Assembly (NCBI GenBank): GCA_002305955.1
Contig: DBRH01000020.1
Location: 66,098 to 103,442, forward strand
DNA: 37,345 bases
From: Kosmotogaceae bacterium UBA1373
GTDB taxonomy: Bacteria > Thermotogota > Thermotogae > Petrotogales > Kosmotogaceae
Direction: 5' to 3'
Shown here: positions 8,366 through 14,829 of the stretch, one piece after another
Numbering within the stretch: position 1 is the first letter of the stretch
Layout of the letters: each line of letters opens with the position of its first letter
Notes under the pieces: generated by a model
The model's database searches: none
What the model was told of the DNA's origin: nothing
The model's input: only the letters and a program-made list of their open reading frames with translations
Position numbers and translations under genes: made by a program

Positions 8366-8987
8366 CGATTATCCCCGCTGCAATCTTCATTCTGGAGATT
8401 CTCTCCGAAATCTCGCCGTATTTTCTCTCTTGGAGGAGCTCCGGGCTGGCTATGTAACTCCCCACACCGAGAGCGGCTGCACCCTCTTCGATAAAGGCCG
8501 CCGCGTTCTCGGGTGTGACGCCTCCAAAAGGCATGAATCTGGCCTGTGGGAACGGTCCCCTGTAGGCTTTCAAAAGACGGAGCCCTTCAAGCTCTCCCGG
8601 GAAAAGTTTAAGAATTGTAAAGCCCATGTTCAAAGCCATCTGGATCTCAGTGGAGGTGTAAACTCCCGGTATATAAGGAATGCCATCTTTCAGCGAAAGC
8701 GCAGCGACCTCGTGGCTGAAACCGGGACTGAGTATGTAATCGGCGCCGGCACGCAATGCCCTCGAATAATCGTCTGCGTTGAAGATCGTCCCCGCGCCCA
8801 GAAGCAGCTTGTCGCCGAAGTGTTTTTTGAGTTCCTTGAGTGATTCGTCGGCCCACCGGTCGGAAAAGCTGACCTCGGCGAAGAAAACTCCCGAATCGTA
8901 AAGGAGCCCGCATAGATCGATTGATCTTCCCGTATCCAGCCCTCTGATAACTATCAGAAGCCTGCCCTCTATGAGTCTTTGAAACAT
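8358..8987 (-). CDS. eda: 2-keto-3-deoxy-6-phosphogluconate (KDPG/KHG) aldolase
   Basis: This 209-residue class I aldolase of the KDPG/KHG family cleaves KDPG to pyruvate and glyceraldehyde 3-phosphate in the cytoplasm, the last step of Entner-Doudoroff and uronate pathways. The TIM-barrel landmarks are IRGL near residue 14, the general-base Glu38 in AEVSF, GAGT at 64, SPGF at 87 and the Schiff-base Lys127 in ILKLFPGE, followed by MPFGGV. Length is normal for the family (about 205-215). The ATG is preceded by GGGGG. It is the first gene of a three-gene operon with the ROK kinase and the cupin, so a hexuronate or ketodeoxy-sugar route is likely. A relative acting on 2-keto-3-deoxy-6-phosphogalactonate (DgoA type) is the main alternative. 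Confidence 0.88.
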   Translation of the reverse strand: MFQRLIEGRLLIVIRGLDTGRSIDLCGLLYDSGVFFAEVSFSDRWADESLKELKKHFGDKLLLGAGTIFNADDYSRALRAGADYILSPGFSHEVAALSLKDGIPYIPGVYTSTEIQMALNMGFTILKLFPGELEGLRLLKAYRGPFPQARFMPFGGVTPENAAAFIEEGAAALGVGSYIASPELLQERKYGEISERISRMKIAAGIIDD

Positions 8988-9080
8988 TCAACACTACCCC
9001 CGTCCTTCGTGATATTCTGGATATTGTTCCCATGAAGCGCCCACGACAAGACTTATGGGGAGCTCGTCCGGCGCATCTTT

Positions 9081-9096
9081 CATACCATCATACCAT
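9081..9096 (-). repeat. tandem 8-mer repeat upstream of the aldolase operon
   Basis: CATACCAT occurs twice head to tail here (ATGGTATG twice on the reverse strand), about 95 nt upstream of the aldolase start, within the 174-bp spacer 8988-9161. It may be a pair of regulator half-sites; nothing else is recognisable in that spacer. Confidence 0.35.
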
Positions 9097-9161
9097 TGGA
9101 TCGGAAGGCAGTCTCACGACATCGCTCTAGCCTTTTCTCTTGCATTTCAAACGGGGATCTT

Positions 9162-10163
9162 TCAGTTTCGCACCACATATCCTATTATATGGGCATCTTC
9201 TAGCTTCGAGAGTTCGCTTCCCAGCGAAGCTCCGAGCTCTATTCCGTAACCGGCTGTCCAGTCGATGCCGGCCACATCGTAAACCACACCTTCGTACGAA
9301 ACGAACTTACGGCTCTCCACGACACCGTCGTACCTCTTCAGCTGCTCCGGCGTGAAGACCAGTATTCCTATCAGGTAAGCCTTGTCGAGACTTGTCGCTC
9401 CGTGGGGCGAGTCTCGCAGTATTTCTACGGTGAGCTCATTACCGGCCAGGTGAAGTCCGCTCTGATGGCTTCCACCCTTCCATGAGGCGAGTCCGCTAAC
9501 GTCGTAAACCTTACCCTCTACGGCCACATAGGCCTTCTTTCCACCATTACCGTTCATCGTTTTCAACTCGTCGATTGTCACACCCAGAATGGCGACGGCA
9601 TCGACTCCTTCGATCTTGCGAACTCCGTGGGGCGAGTCCTTTGTGAGCTCGGAAGTCAATTCCTCTCCGGCCAAGTGCATACCTCCCTGGTGTGAACCGT
9701 TTCGCCACCTTCCCAGACGGGAGACATCGTACACCTTTCCCCAGGCCGCAACGTAACCTTTTTTACCGCTCTTTCCATCGAAGTTTTTAAGCTCTTCAAG
9801 AGTGACCACCAGAACTCCCACTGGCTCTATGCCTGCGATCTTCCCCTCTCTGTGGGGAGAAAGACTTTTCAACTCGTACGTCAGCTCCGTACCTGCCGAG
9901 TGTTGAGACATGTGATTGCCCCCGATCCAGCGTCTCAGCTGGGAGAAATCGTATATGGCGCCTTCGACCGAGACGTAAGCGGAAGATCCTGATCTGCCGT
10001 TGAACCTGGACAGGGCCGATATCGTGTACATCGGTTGAACTGCCTGGAACTCTTTCATATCTATGCTCGCCAGAGAGAAATCCTTCAGCTCAATCAGGGC
10101 CATAGCCGCGGAGACAATCAGAAGAAAAAGGATCGCTAGAGTGATTGAACGTGTTCTACCCAT
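9162..10163 (-). CDS. exported protein with four tandem cytochrome-b5-like domains
   Basis: This 333-residue protein begins with a signal peptide or membrane anchor (residues 1-22) and consists otherwise of four repeats of about 75 residues: 46-118, 119-194, 195-268 and 269-333. Each carries the pattern hydrophobic-T-x-E-L-x-x-hydrophobic-x-G followed by YVAxxGxVYDVSxxxxW, as in short prokaryotic cytochrome b5 / predicted heme- or steroid-binding domains. Repeats 1-3 keep two histidines in the places of the axial heme ligands: His84/His104, His158/His179 and His233/His254 (contexts GSHQ and SPHG). Repeat 4 lacks both and ends the protein. AAGGAGGTG precedes the ATG. It could hold up to three b-type hemes outside the membrane, or bind another hydrophobic ligand. 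It lies 213 bp downstream of a URO-D-fold gene on the same strand. Confidence 0.85.
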   Translation of the reverse strand: MGRTRSITLAILFLLIVSAAMALIELKDFSLASIDMKEFQAVQPMYTISALSRFNGRSGSSAYVSVEGAIYDFSQLRRWIGGNHMSQHSAGTELTYELKSLSPHREGKIAGIEPVGVLVVTLEELKNFDGKSGKKGYVAAWGKVYDVSRLGRWRNGSHQGGMHLAGEELTSELTKDSPHGVRKIEGVDAVAILGVTIDELKTMNGNGGKKAYVAVEGKVYDVSGLASWKGGSHQSGLHLAGNELTVEILRDSPHGATSLDKAYLIGILVFTPEQLKRYDGVVESRKFVSYEGVVYDVAGIDWTAGYGIELGASLGSELSKLEDAHIIGYVVRN

Positions 10164-10194
10164 CGAGACACCTCCTTGAGAAATTATTCAAAGG

Positions 10195-10224
10195 ATAACA
10201 CGTCTGGGCCTTTACTCCTGCCAA
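10195..10224 (-). promoter_or_regulatory. candidate promoter of the b5-domain gene
   Basis: The reverse strand shows TTGGCA (10224-10219), an 18-bp spacer and TGTTAT (10200-10195), 31 nt upstream of the ATG at 10163. Both boxes deviate from consensus at one or two positions. Confidence 0.45.
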
Positions 10225-10376
10225 CCGGAGAGTGTCAGTCTATCGCTGGTCCCCAGTTCTAGCGTTACAATCTTTTTCGGTTCTGCCGGGCTCCATTAGC
10301 CTCAGGGTATACTGGACGGGTATCCTCTCCTTTCATCGCTCTCTGTCCCAGTGTGTGTGAGATAACGAGTACGGTT

Positions 10377-11609
10377 CTATCTTTTCCGGTCACTGTACGC
10401 ACCTCTTCCGTATTCATAGGCCGTGTCGAAGAGCCGCAGAATCTTTTCCGGAGGTATCTCCATCTGTATATTGTGGATCGAGGCGAAGACGAACCCCCCT
10501 CCAGGTGCGAGTATATCTATGCGCCTCCTGACGTCCTCTTCGATCTCTTCCAGAGTCCCGAAAAGTAACAGATGCTGCGTGTCGCAACCACCTCCCCAGA
10601 GAACGATCTCACCACCGAACTCTCGCTTTAGAATGGCGGGGTCCATGTTCTTCGCGTTGGTCTGGACGGGGTTGAGAACCTGAACGCCGGCCTCTATGAA
10701 ATCTCCTATGAAGGGATAGACTGATCCGCATGAATGGAGAAAGATGAAAAGACCGGGTCTCTTCGAATGGATGAAATCACAGAGGGCCTTAAGGCGTGGC
10801 TTGAAGAGCGATCTGAATATCCGGGGCGAGATCTGAGTGTTTTCCTGCGTCCCGTAGTCGTCGCCGATCTGTATAAGGTCGATATCTCCGCCGACTTCGA
10901 AGAGATATCTCTCGAGTTCGATCGTGTACTTCTCGAGAAGTCTATCGAGAAAGTACTCCACCAGTGGCCGGTCCGTTATCATTCTCTCCATGAACTCCTG
11001 ATAACCAAAGTAGCTGTGGCCGGCCTCTAGAAAGTTCCCGCCGAAAGTTCCCATCACGGCGCAGTCGGTGGAACTCTTCAGTTCTCTAAGCTGGTCCTTT
11101 AAAAAAGCGATCTCTCCGTCGGAAATACCGGGGCGGACGGCTTCGTCGATCGCTTTTCTATCATGCGTATCGGCCAGCGGGAAGTGCTTTCCATCGAAAT
11201 AGAATCCCCCCTTCGGCATGATGGCCACGATCCTGCCCTCTCTGACGATCGCCCTGGAACCGTCGGGCATCGTTACGGAATCGAAGCCGTCGGGTAAAAG
11301 ATACCTTCCGCCATCTTCGAACATATCGTACTCTTTCCATTTATCTATTCTTGTATTGAACCCGCCGTCGAGCCTCTTGAGCTCGACGACGTCCGAATGG
11401 ACCCGCCGTCTCACCTCTTCCTCGACGAGCGCCAGCTGCTGGAAGACGTCGAAGATCTTTACCGGCCTATCGGGAAGTCCCATGTACTCTTTGAGCCTTC
11501 GGTAAGCCATTGCGTGTATGCCGGTCGATCTCATACCCCCAAGATCCACGGGAACCCGGTCGGCTTCTCTGTGGTTCAGCGCTTCGATTATCCTCTCTCT
11601 TGAAGTCAC
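10377..11609 (-). CDS. uroporphyrinogen-decarboxylase-fold protein (MtaA/CmuA-like methyltransferase family)
   Basis: This 410-residue protein has the URO-D TIM-barrel fold. The start is taken as GTG 11609, six nucleotides after GGAGG; the family start SRERIIEALNHREADRVPVD follows directly. An upstream ATG would add 27 residues that precede the ribosome site. LHSCG near residue 300 and a later GGGCDTQ supply the His-Cys and Cys that bind zinc in methylcobalamin:thiol methyltransferases of this family, and the C-terminal GGGFVFASIHNIQMEIPPE segment is typical. It is longer than genuine HemE (about 340-360) and lacks its N-terminal arginine motif, so heme synthesis is unlikely. A corrinoid-dependent methyl transfer or an unassigned catabolic role is more likely. 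No corrinoid protein gene is adjacent. Confidence 0.82.
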   Translation of the reverse strand: MTSRERIIEALNHREADRVPVDLGGMRSTGIHAMAYRRLKEYMGLPDRPVKIFDVFQQLALVEEEVRRRVHSDVVELKRLDGGFNTRIDKWKEYDMFEDGGRYLLPDGFDSVTMPDGSRAIVREGRIVAIMPKGGFYFDGKHFPLADTHDRKAIDEAVRPGISDGEIAFLKDQLRELKSSTDCAVMGTFGGNFLEAGHSYFGYQEFMERMITDRPLVEYFLDRLLEKYTIELERYLFEVGGDIDLIQIGDDYGTQENTQISPRIFRSLFKPRLKALCDFIHSKRPGLFIFLHSCGSVYPFIGDFIEAGVQVLNPVQTNAKNMDPAILKREFGGEIVLWGGGCDTQHLLLFGTLEEIEEDVRRRIDILAPGGGFVFASIHNIQMEIPPEKILRLFDTAYEYGRGAYSDRKR

Positions 11610-11661
11610 TTCGATCCCTCCGTTCCGATAACTCGAATGAAACTGTAAGGTTTTAAAGTGT

Positions 11662-11690
11662 ATCTTATCCTCTCGCCAATGGAGAGGCAA
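11662..11690 (-). promoter_or_regulatory. candidate promoter with an inverted repeat in its spacer
   Basis: On the reverse strand, TTGCCT (11690-11685), a 17-bp spacer and TAAGAT (11667-11662) form a weak promoter 53 nt upstream of the URO-D-fold gene. An inverted repeat CCTCTC-N7-GAGAGG (11669-11687) fills the spacer and could be an operator. The rest of the spacer 11691-11886 shows nothing recognisable. Confidence 0.4.
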
Positions 11691-11886
11691 CCCGTTTCTT
11701 CCGCGATTTCTTTGGCGAAAAGAGCAGTCTTCTTAGTCGATAATCACGACATTCTTCGTTCCCTCTAAAGGCCTCTCTTACTATGAGATCGTAGCATCTA
11801 TCTGTAAAAAAGCCGCGTGTCTTCCGAAAATTATGATTCAAGACATAAGTCGTGGTTTAGATCGCTCTCACAATCACGCGGGATAG

Positions 11887-12138
11887 TCACCTTTGCAGAC
11901 CCATCCTCTGCTCCTCTTAGGGCTCTCTCATCCCGACCTCGTAGTATTCGGGGGAAAGATCTCAGGTGCCTTCGATTACATAGCGCCCGCACTCAAAGAG
12001 GAACTGGAAAAAGCCGCGAAAGTCGGGAGATTTGCTGCCTTTCCCGGGGTTTTGAAGACTATCGATCCTGAGAGATGCACCCTCTCGGGGTTGGCGTTAT
12101 ACTTTGTCGAGAGATGCATGAGAGGGGTGAGTGTATGA
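11887..12138 (+). pseudogene. C-terminal remnant of a ROK-family protein
   Basis: An open stretch of about 83 codons follows an in-frame TAG at 11884. It contains LLLLGLSHPDLVVFGGKIS, then a helix GAFDYIAPALKEELEKAAK, and ends with LSGLALYFVERCM. This is the order seen at the C-terminus of ROK repressors and kinases (NPDxVVxGG, then a dimer helix, then the GxAxxF end). The N-terminal 300 or so residues, including any helix-turn-helix and the nucleotide-binding motifs, are absent, and no matching sequence was seen upstream in other frames. Its stop overlaps the esterase ATG as ATGA, so it once preceded the esterase in an operon. A short TTG-initiated protein (from 11893) is possible but unlikely to work as a ROK protein. 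Confidence 0.6.
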
Positions 12139-13517
12139 AACCGGGCTGCTATATCGATCGTGGACCTTGCGACTGGCAGATACTCCAGCAGGAAAAAGGG
12201 AGTGCGGAAGTCGGACTTGCGGGGAGTTGTCTCCCCTCAGGCGAGATACCGGACCGGCAGAGAGTCTTCGTGAGAGTGGTGCGCGAGGACAGCTCCGAGA
12301 CCGTGCTGCCCTGGCTTCAGGCCACGATGCATAAAGGCAAAAGATGGGAGGTATCGCTCGAACTTCCGATCGGCGGGCTTTACAGGATTGAGACCTCTCT
12401 GAAACCCGACAGTCTCGGTATCGAGTACGCCTTCAGGGGCGACACGGTACACCACGTCGGTGTGGGCGAACTTTTCGCCATAACCGGTCAAAGCAACTCG
12501 GCCGGCTACGGCAAGGACCCGATTTTCGATCCGCCAGAGCTAGGGGTCCATCTGCTGAGAAACAACGGAAAGTGGGACCTGGCGAGCCATCCTCTCAACG
12601 ATTCCACCGGATCGATCCACGAGGTCAACGCGGAGACGATCAACCCCGGCCATTCGCCTTATCTGAGCTTTGCCAGATACCTGAAAAGGGAGCTGAACAG
12701 GCCAGTTGGCTTGATCCAGTGCTCGCTGGGAGGCTCGAGTCTCGGTCAGTGGAACCCGGCCGAAAGCGGAGAGCTATATAGAAATCTTCTGGAGATCGTC
12801 GCAAACTGCGGAAAACTCAGGGGTATGCTCTGGTACCAGGGTTGCTCCGACACCACTATTGCTTTGAGTCAAACATATGGCGAAAGGTTCGCCAATTTCG
12901 TCGAAACTCTCAGACAGGATCTGGCGGCGCCGGACCTGCCCTTCTTCACTGTGCAGCTCAACCGTTTCGTGGCCGATCCCGGGCCATGGGGAATGGGCGA
13001 CGAAGGCTGGTCGAAAGTAAGGGAGGCCCAGAGGCGTGCGGTGAAGGAACTTCCGGGAGTCTTCGTCGTACCGGCGATAGATCTGCCTCTTTCGGACAAC
13101 ATCCACAACAGTTCTTACGGCAACCTGATGCTCGGGGAGCGACTCGCCAAAAGCGTTCTCAAACACCTCTTCGCAAGAGATCTCAATGCCGACGCGCCAG
13201 ACATAGCCGCTGCCCTGGCCACCGGCGGAAGAAAGCTCCGTCTGGTATTCGATAACGTCTCCTCCAGACTGTACGCCTTCGACCTCAAACCCGAAGACCT
13301 TCCGCTCTCTATTTCCGACGAATCTGGAGAGATCGAAATAAAAGATTATACTATCGAGGGCAACGAGATGCTTCTCCGTCTCTCGAGAGAGCCTGGCGTC
13401 TATGGAGTCGTCCACTATCAACACGGCGCTAATCCCGGCTGTTTTTCGATCATTGATGCGATAAGTCATCTACCGGCCCTAGCTTTCTACGGATTCAAAA
13501 TATCTAGAGACCTGTAA
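12135..13517 (+). CDS. SASA-type (sialate O-acetylesterase / CE6-like) carbohydrate acetylesterase
   Basis: This 460-residue protein belongs to the SGNH hydrolase group (PF03629-like, sialate O-acetylesterase and acetylxylan esterase). The nucleophile block is ITGQSNSAGYG near residue 121. GGSSLGQWNP and MLWYQGCSDT supply the oxyanion Gly and Asn-like positions. LPLSDNIHNSSYG near residue 323 supplies the Asp-x-x-His pair. An N-terminal beta-rich region (1-110) and a C-terminal beta domain (365-460) flank the catalytic part. ATG 12135 is preceded by GAGGGGTGAG and overlaps the stop of the ROK remnant; an ATG 20 codons upstream has no ribosome site. No signal peptide is seen, so it probably removes acetyl groups from imported, acetylated oligosaccharides in the cytoplasm. 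The exact sugar is not predictable. Confidence 0.85.
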   Translation: MKPGCYIDRGPCDWQILQQEKGSAEVGLAGSCLPSGEIPDRQRVFVRVVREDSSETVLPWLQATMHKGKRWEVSLELPIGGLYRIETSLKPDSLGIEYAFRGDTVHHVGVGELFAITGQSNSAGYGKDPIFDPPELGVHLLRNNGKWDLASHPLNDSTGSIHEVNAETINPGHSPYLSFARYLKRELNRPVGLIQCSLGGSSLGQWNPAESGELYRNLLEIVANCGKLRGMLWYQGCSDTTIALSQTYGERFANFVETLRQDLAAPDLPFFTVQLNRFVADPGPWGMGDEGWSKVREAQRRAVKELPGVFVVPAIDLPLSDNIHNSSYGNLMLGERLAKSVLKHLFARDLNADAPDIAAALATGGRKLRLVFDNVSSRLYAFDLKPEDLPLSISDESGEIEIKDYTIEGNEMLLRLSREPGVYGVVHYQHGANPGCFSIIDAISHLPALAFYGFKISRDL

Positions 13518-13618
13518 CTTCGACTGATACTTGCAAGAAAACCGGCACGGTAAAGACCGGCCTTTCTCATGAAATTCCAAGACTCTTCTCAGCAACCTCT
13601 AAGATTGAAGGACTAATA

Positions 13619-13638
13619 TTTGTATGAAAGCATACAAA
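13619..13638 (+). promoter_or_regulatory. inverted repeat in the leader of the DUF2202 gene
   Basis: A perfect 8-4-8 inverted repeat, TTTGTATG-aaag-CATACAAA, ends just before the AGGAGG ribosome site. A TAATAT at 13614-13619 may be the -10 box, which would place the repeat over the transcription start. It may be an operator or a hairpin that gates the ribosome site. Confidence 0.5.
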
Positions 13639-13651
13639 GGAGGTGGCAAAA

Positions 13652-14212
13652 ATGAAAAGAGCAATGAATGTATTTCTGGTACTGATTATATTTATAGTAA
13701 CTGCAACTGCAAGCTTCACTATGAGTGAAGAAGATGGGATAGCATATATGAGAGAAGAAGAAAAGCTGGCGCAAGATGTATATAACGTTCTGTATGAATT
13801 ATGGGGACTTAAGGTCTTCAAGAACATAGCCCAGGCCGAAGCCAGACACACCGACGCTGTTCTCTCGCTAATCGAAGAGTTCGGCTACGAAGATCCGGCG
13901 GGCCAAAACGGAGTCGGCGTCTTCAAAAACAAGGAGTTACAGGCTCTGTACGACTATCTTGTCGAGATGGGAAGCGAATCTCTCCTGGGGGCTGTGAAAG
14001 TTGGACTGCTGGTAGAAGAGACCGATATAAAGGACCTTGAAGAACTTCTCGAAGTTGAACTCAACGCGAGAACCGAAAGAGTGTACAGAAACCTTCTCGC
14101 CGGCTCGGAGAATCACCTAAGGGCTTTCTATAGACAGCTCGAAAAACTCGGTGGCGATTACAACTGGTCGGTGCTGGATTTTGAAAGAGCCCTGGAGATT
14201 CTCTCGAAATAA
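13652..14212 (+). CDS. exported ferritin-like DUF2202 protein
   Basis: This 186-residue protein has a signal peptide (residues 1-20, MKRAMNVFLVLIIFIV then TATA) and a DUF2202 ferritin-like helical bundle. Likely metal ligands are Glu35-37 (REEEKLA), Glu63 and His66 (AEARH), Glu122/Glu123 (VEETD) and Glu153 with His155 (SENH). They occur one per helix, as in diiron ferritin-like proteins. The ATG at 13652 lies 8 nt after AGGAGG; a GTG three codons upstream falls inside the ribosome site. The function of DUF2202 is not established; an extracytoplasmic metal- or peroxide-related role is plausible. All nine arginines use AGA or AGG. A strong terminator follows, and an inverted repeat lies in the leader, so it is a single-gene unit with possible dedicated regulation. 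Confidence 0.85.
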   Translation: MKRAMNVFLVLIIFIVTATASFTMSEEDGIAYMREEEKLAQDVYNVLYELWGLKVFKNIAQAEARHTDAVLSLIEEFGYEDPAGQNGVGVFKNKELQALYDYLVEMGSESLLGAVKVGLLVEETDIKDLEELLEVELNARTERVYRNLLAGSENHLRAFYRQLEKLGGDYNWSVLDFERALEILSK

Positions 14213-14233
14213 GCATCAGATAACTGACTACCT

Positions 14234-14261
14234 GGCGGCGGGTTTCCCGCCGTTATTTTTT
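14234..14261 (+). terminator. intrinsic terminator of the DUF2202 gene
   Basis: CGGCGGG-TTT-CCCGCCG (14236-14252) forms a 7-bp GC stem, extended by two G-T pairs, and is followed by TTATTTTTT. Confidence 0.9.
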
Positions 14262-14263
14262 GG

Positions 14264-14293
14264 TTGAAAGATGCGATAATAACTCTGTATAAA
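14264..14293 (+). promoter_or_regulatory. promoter of the small cysteine-rich protein gene
   Basis: TTGAAA (14264-14269), an 18-bp spacer and TATAAA (14288-14293) lie directly after the preceding terminator. The predicted start, near 14300, leaves almost no leader beyond the GGAGG at 14301. Confidence 0.55.
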
Positions 14294-14312
14294 TATCGAC
14301 GGAGGTAGTCAT

Positions 14313-14687
14313 GTGGGAAATATCGATGTGATTATGTATGGAAAGGGTAAAAAGTCGGTCAACATCGCAGAGATCTTTCAGAGTTGCCCTTACACGGTAG
14401 TTTGCACCGCCTGCAGGGGATATGTATGGTCTCATTTCAGGTTGCCAGAAAATCACCTCTGGTGGTTGGAAGCGACGGAAAAAGACCCGATCGATACGGT
14501 GGGACTAGAATCTGTCGAGCTTTTCTTTCCCGAAAAACTGAAGGGCGAGAGTGAATTCTCCCGGGGCGAAACCTCACCGATGCTCGAAATATCGCCCTGC
14601 AAGAGCTACTGCCCAGAGTGTACCCTTTACAGAACCAGATGCGAAGGCTGCCCTGCAACTGTTCACTGCCTTCTCGAACGGTTTTAA
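14313..14687 (+). CDS. small cysteine-rich protein of unknown function
   Basis: This 124-residue protein was not recognised. It starts at GTG 14313, 7 nt after GGAGG; the overlapping ATG at 14311 runs into a stop after six codons. It has nine cysteines: C25, C31 and C34 near the N-terminus (CPYTVVCTAC), and a C-terminal cluster C96, C100, C103, C110, C113 and C119 (CKSYCPEC, then CEGCP, then HC). The second cluster resembles small zinc- or iron-sulfur-binding motifs such as those in DUF3795-like proteins. No signal peptide or membrane helix is seen, so it is probably cytoplasmic. It has its own promoter between the DUF2202 terminator and its start. It ends before a hairpin region facing the convergent decarboxylase gene. 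Confidence 0.7.
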   Translation: MGNIDVIMYGKGKKSVNIAEIFQSCPYTVVCTACRGYVWSHFRLPENHLWWLEATEKDPIDTVGLESVELFFPEKLKGESEFSRGETSPMLEISPCKSYCPECTLYRTRCEGCPATVHCLLERF

Positions 14688-14703
14688 TCTCCTCCTGATG
14701 CTG

Positions 14704-14752
14704 GATAACTACCGTTGCCTTTATGAGGAATTCCTCATAGTCGTCAGTTATC
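14704..14752. repeat. two-tier inverted repeat between convergent genes
   Basis: A perfect 16-nt palindrome ATGAGGAATTCCTCAT (14723-14738) is flanked by GATAACT (14704-14710) and AGTTATC (14746-14752). A long interrupted hairpin could form on either strand. It has no T-run, so it is not a standard terminator. It may be a mRNA 3'-end structure or a protein site. Confidence 0.6.
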
Positions 14753-14798
14753 ATGTCCGTGATCCATAACAGGTAGAATTAATTTTTCGATATGCAAC

Positions 14799-14827
14799 AA
14801 AAAACGGAGTCTGTCAAGACTTTCGTT
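14799..14827 (-). terminator. intrinsic terminator of the PsiD-like decarboxylase gene
   Basis: On the reverse strand AACG-AA-AGTCT and AGACT-C-CGTT pair around a 4-nt loop and are followed by TTTTTT, 3 nt beyond the stop at 14830. Confidence 0.75.
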
Positions 14828-14829
14828 GA

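Noticed and set aside
10377..11609. HemE (uroporphyrinogen decarboxylase of heme synthesis)
   Set aside because: The N-terminal HemE arginine motif is missing and Cys residues typical of the zinc methyltransferase branch are present.
13535..13570. Possible terminator after the acetylesterase gene
   Set aside because: The two ACCGGC copies are direct, not inverted, and only a 4-bp CCGG pairing is possible before a weak T-run.
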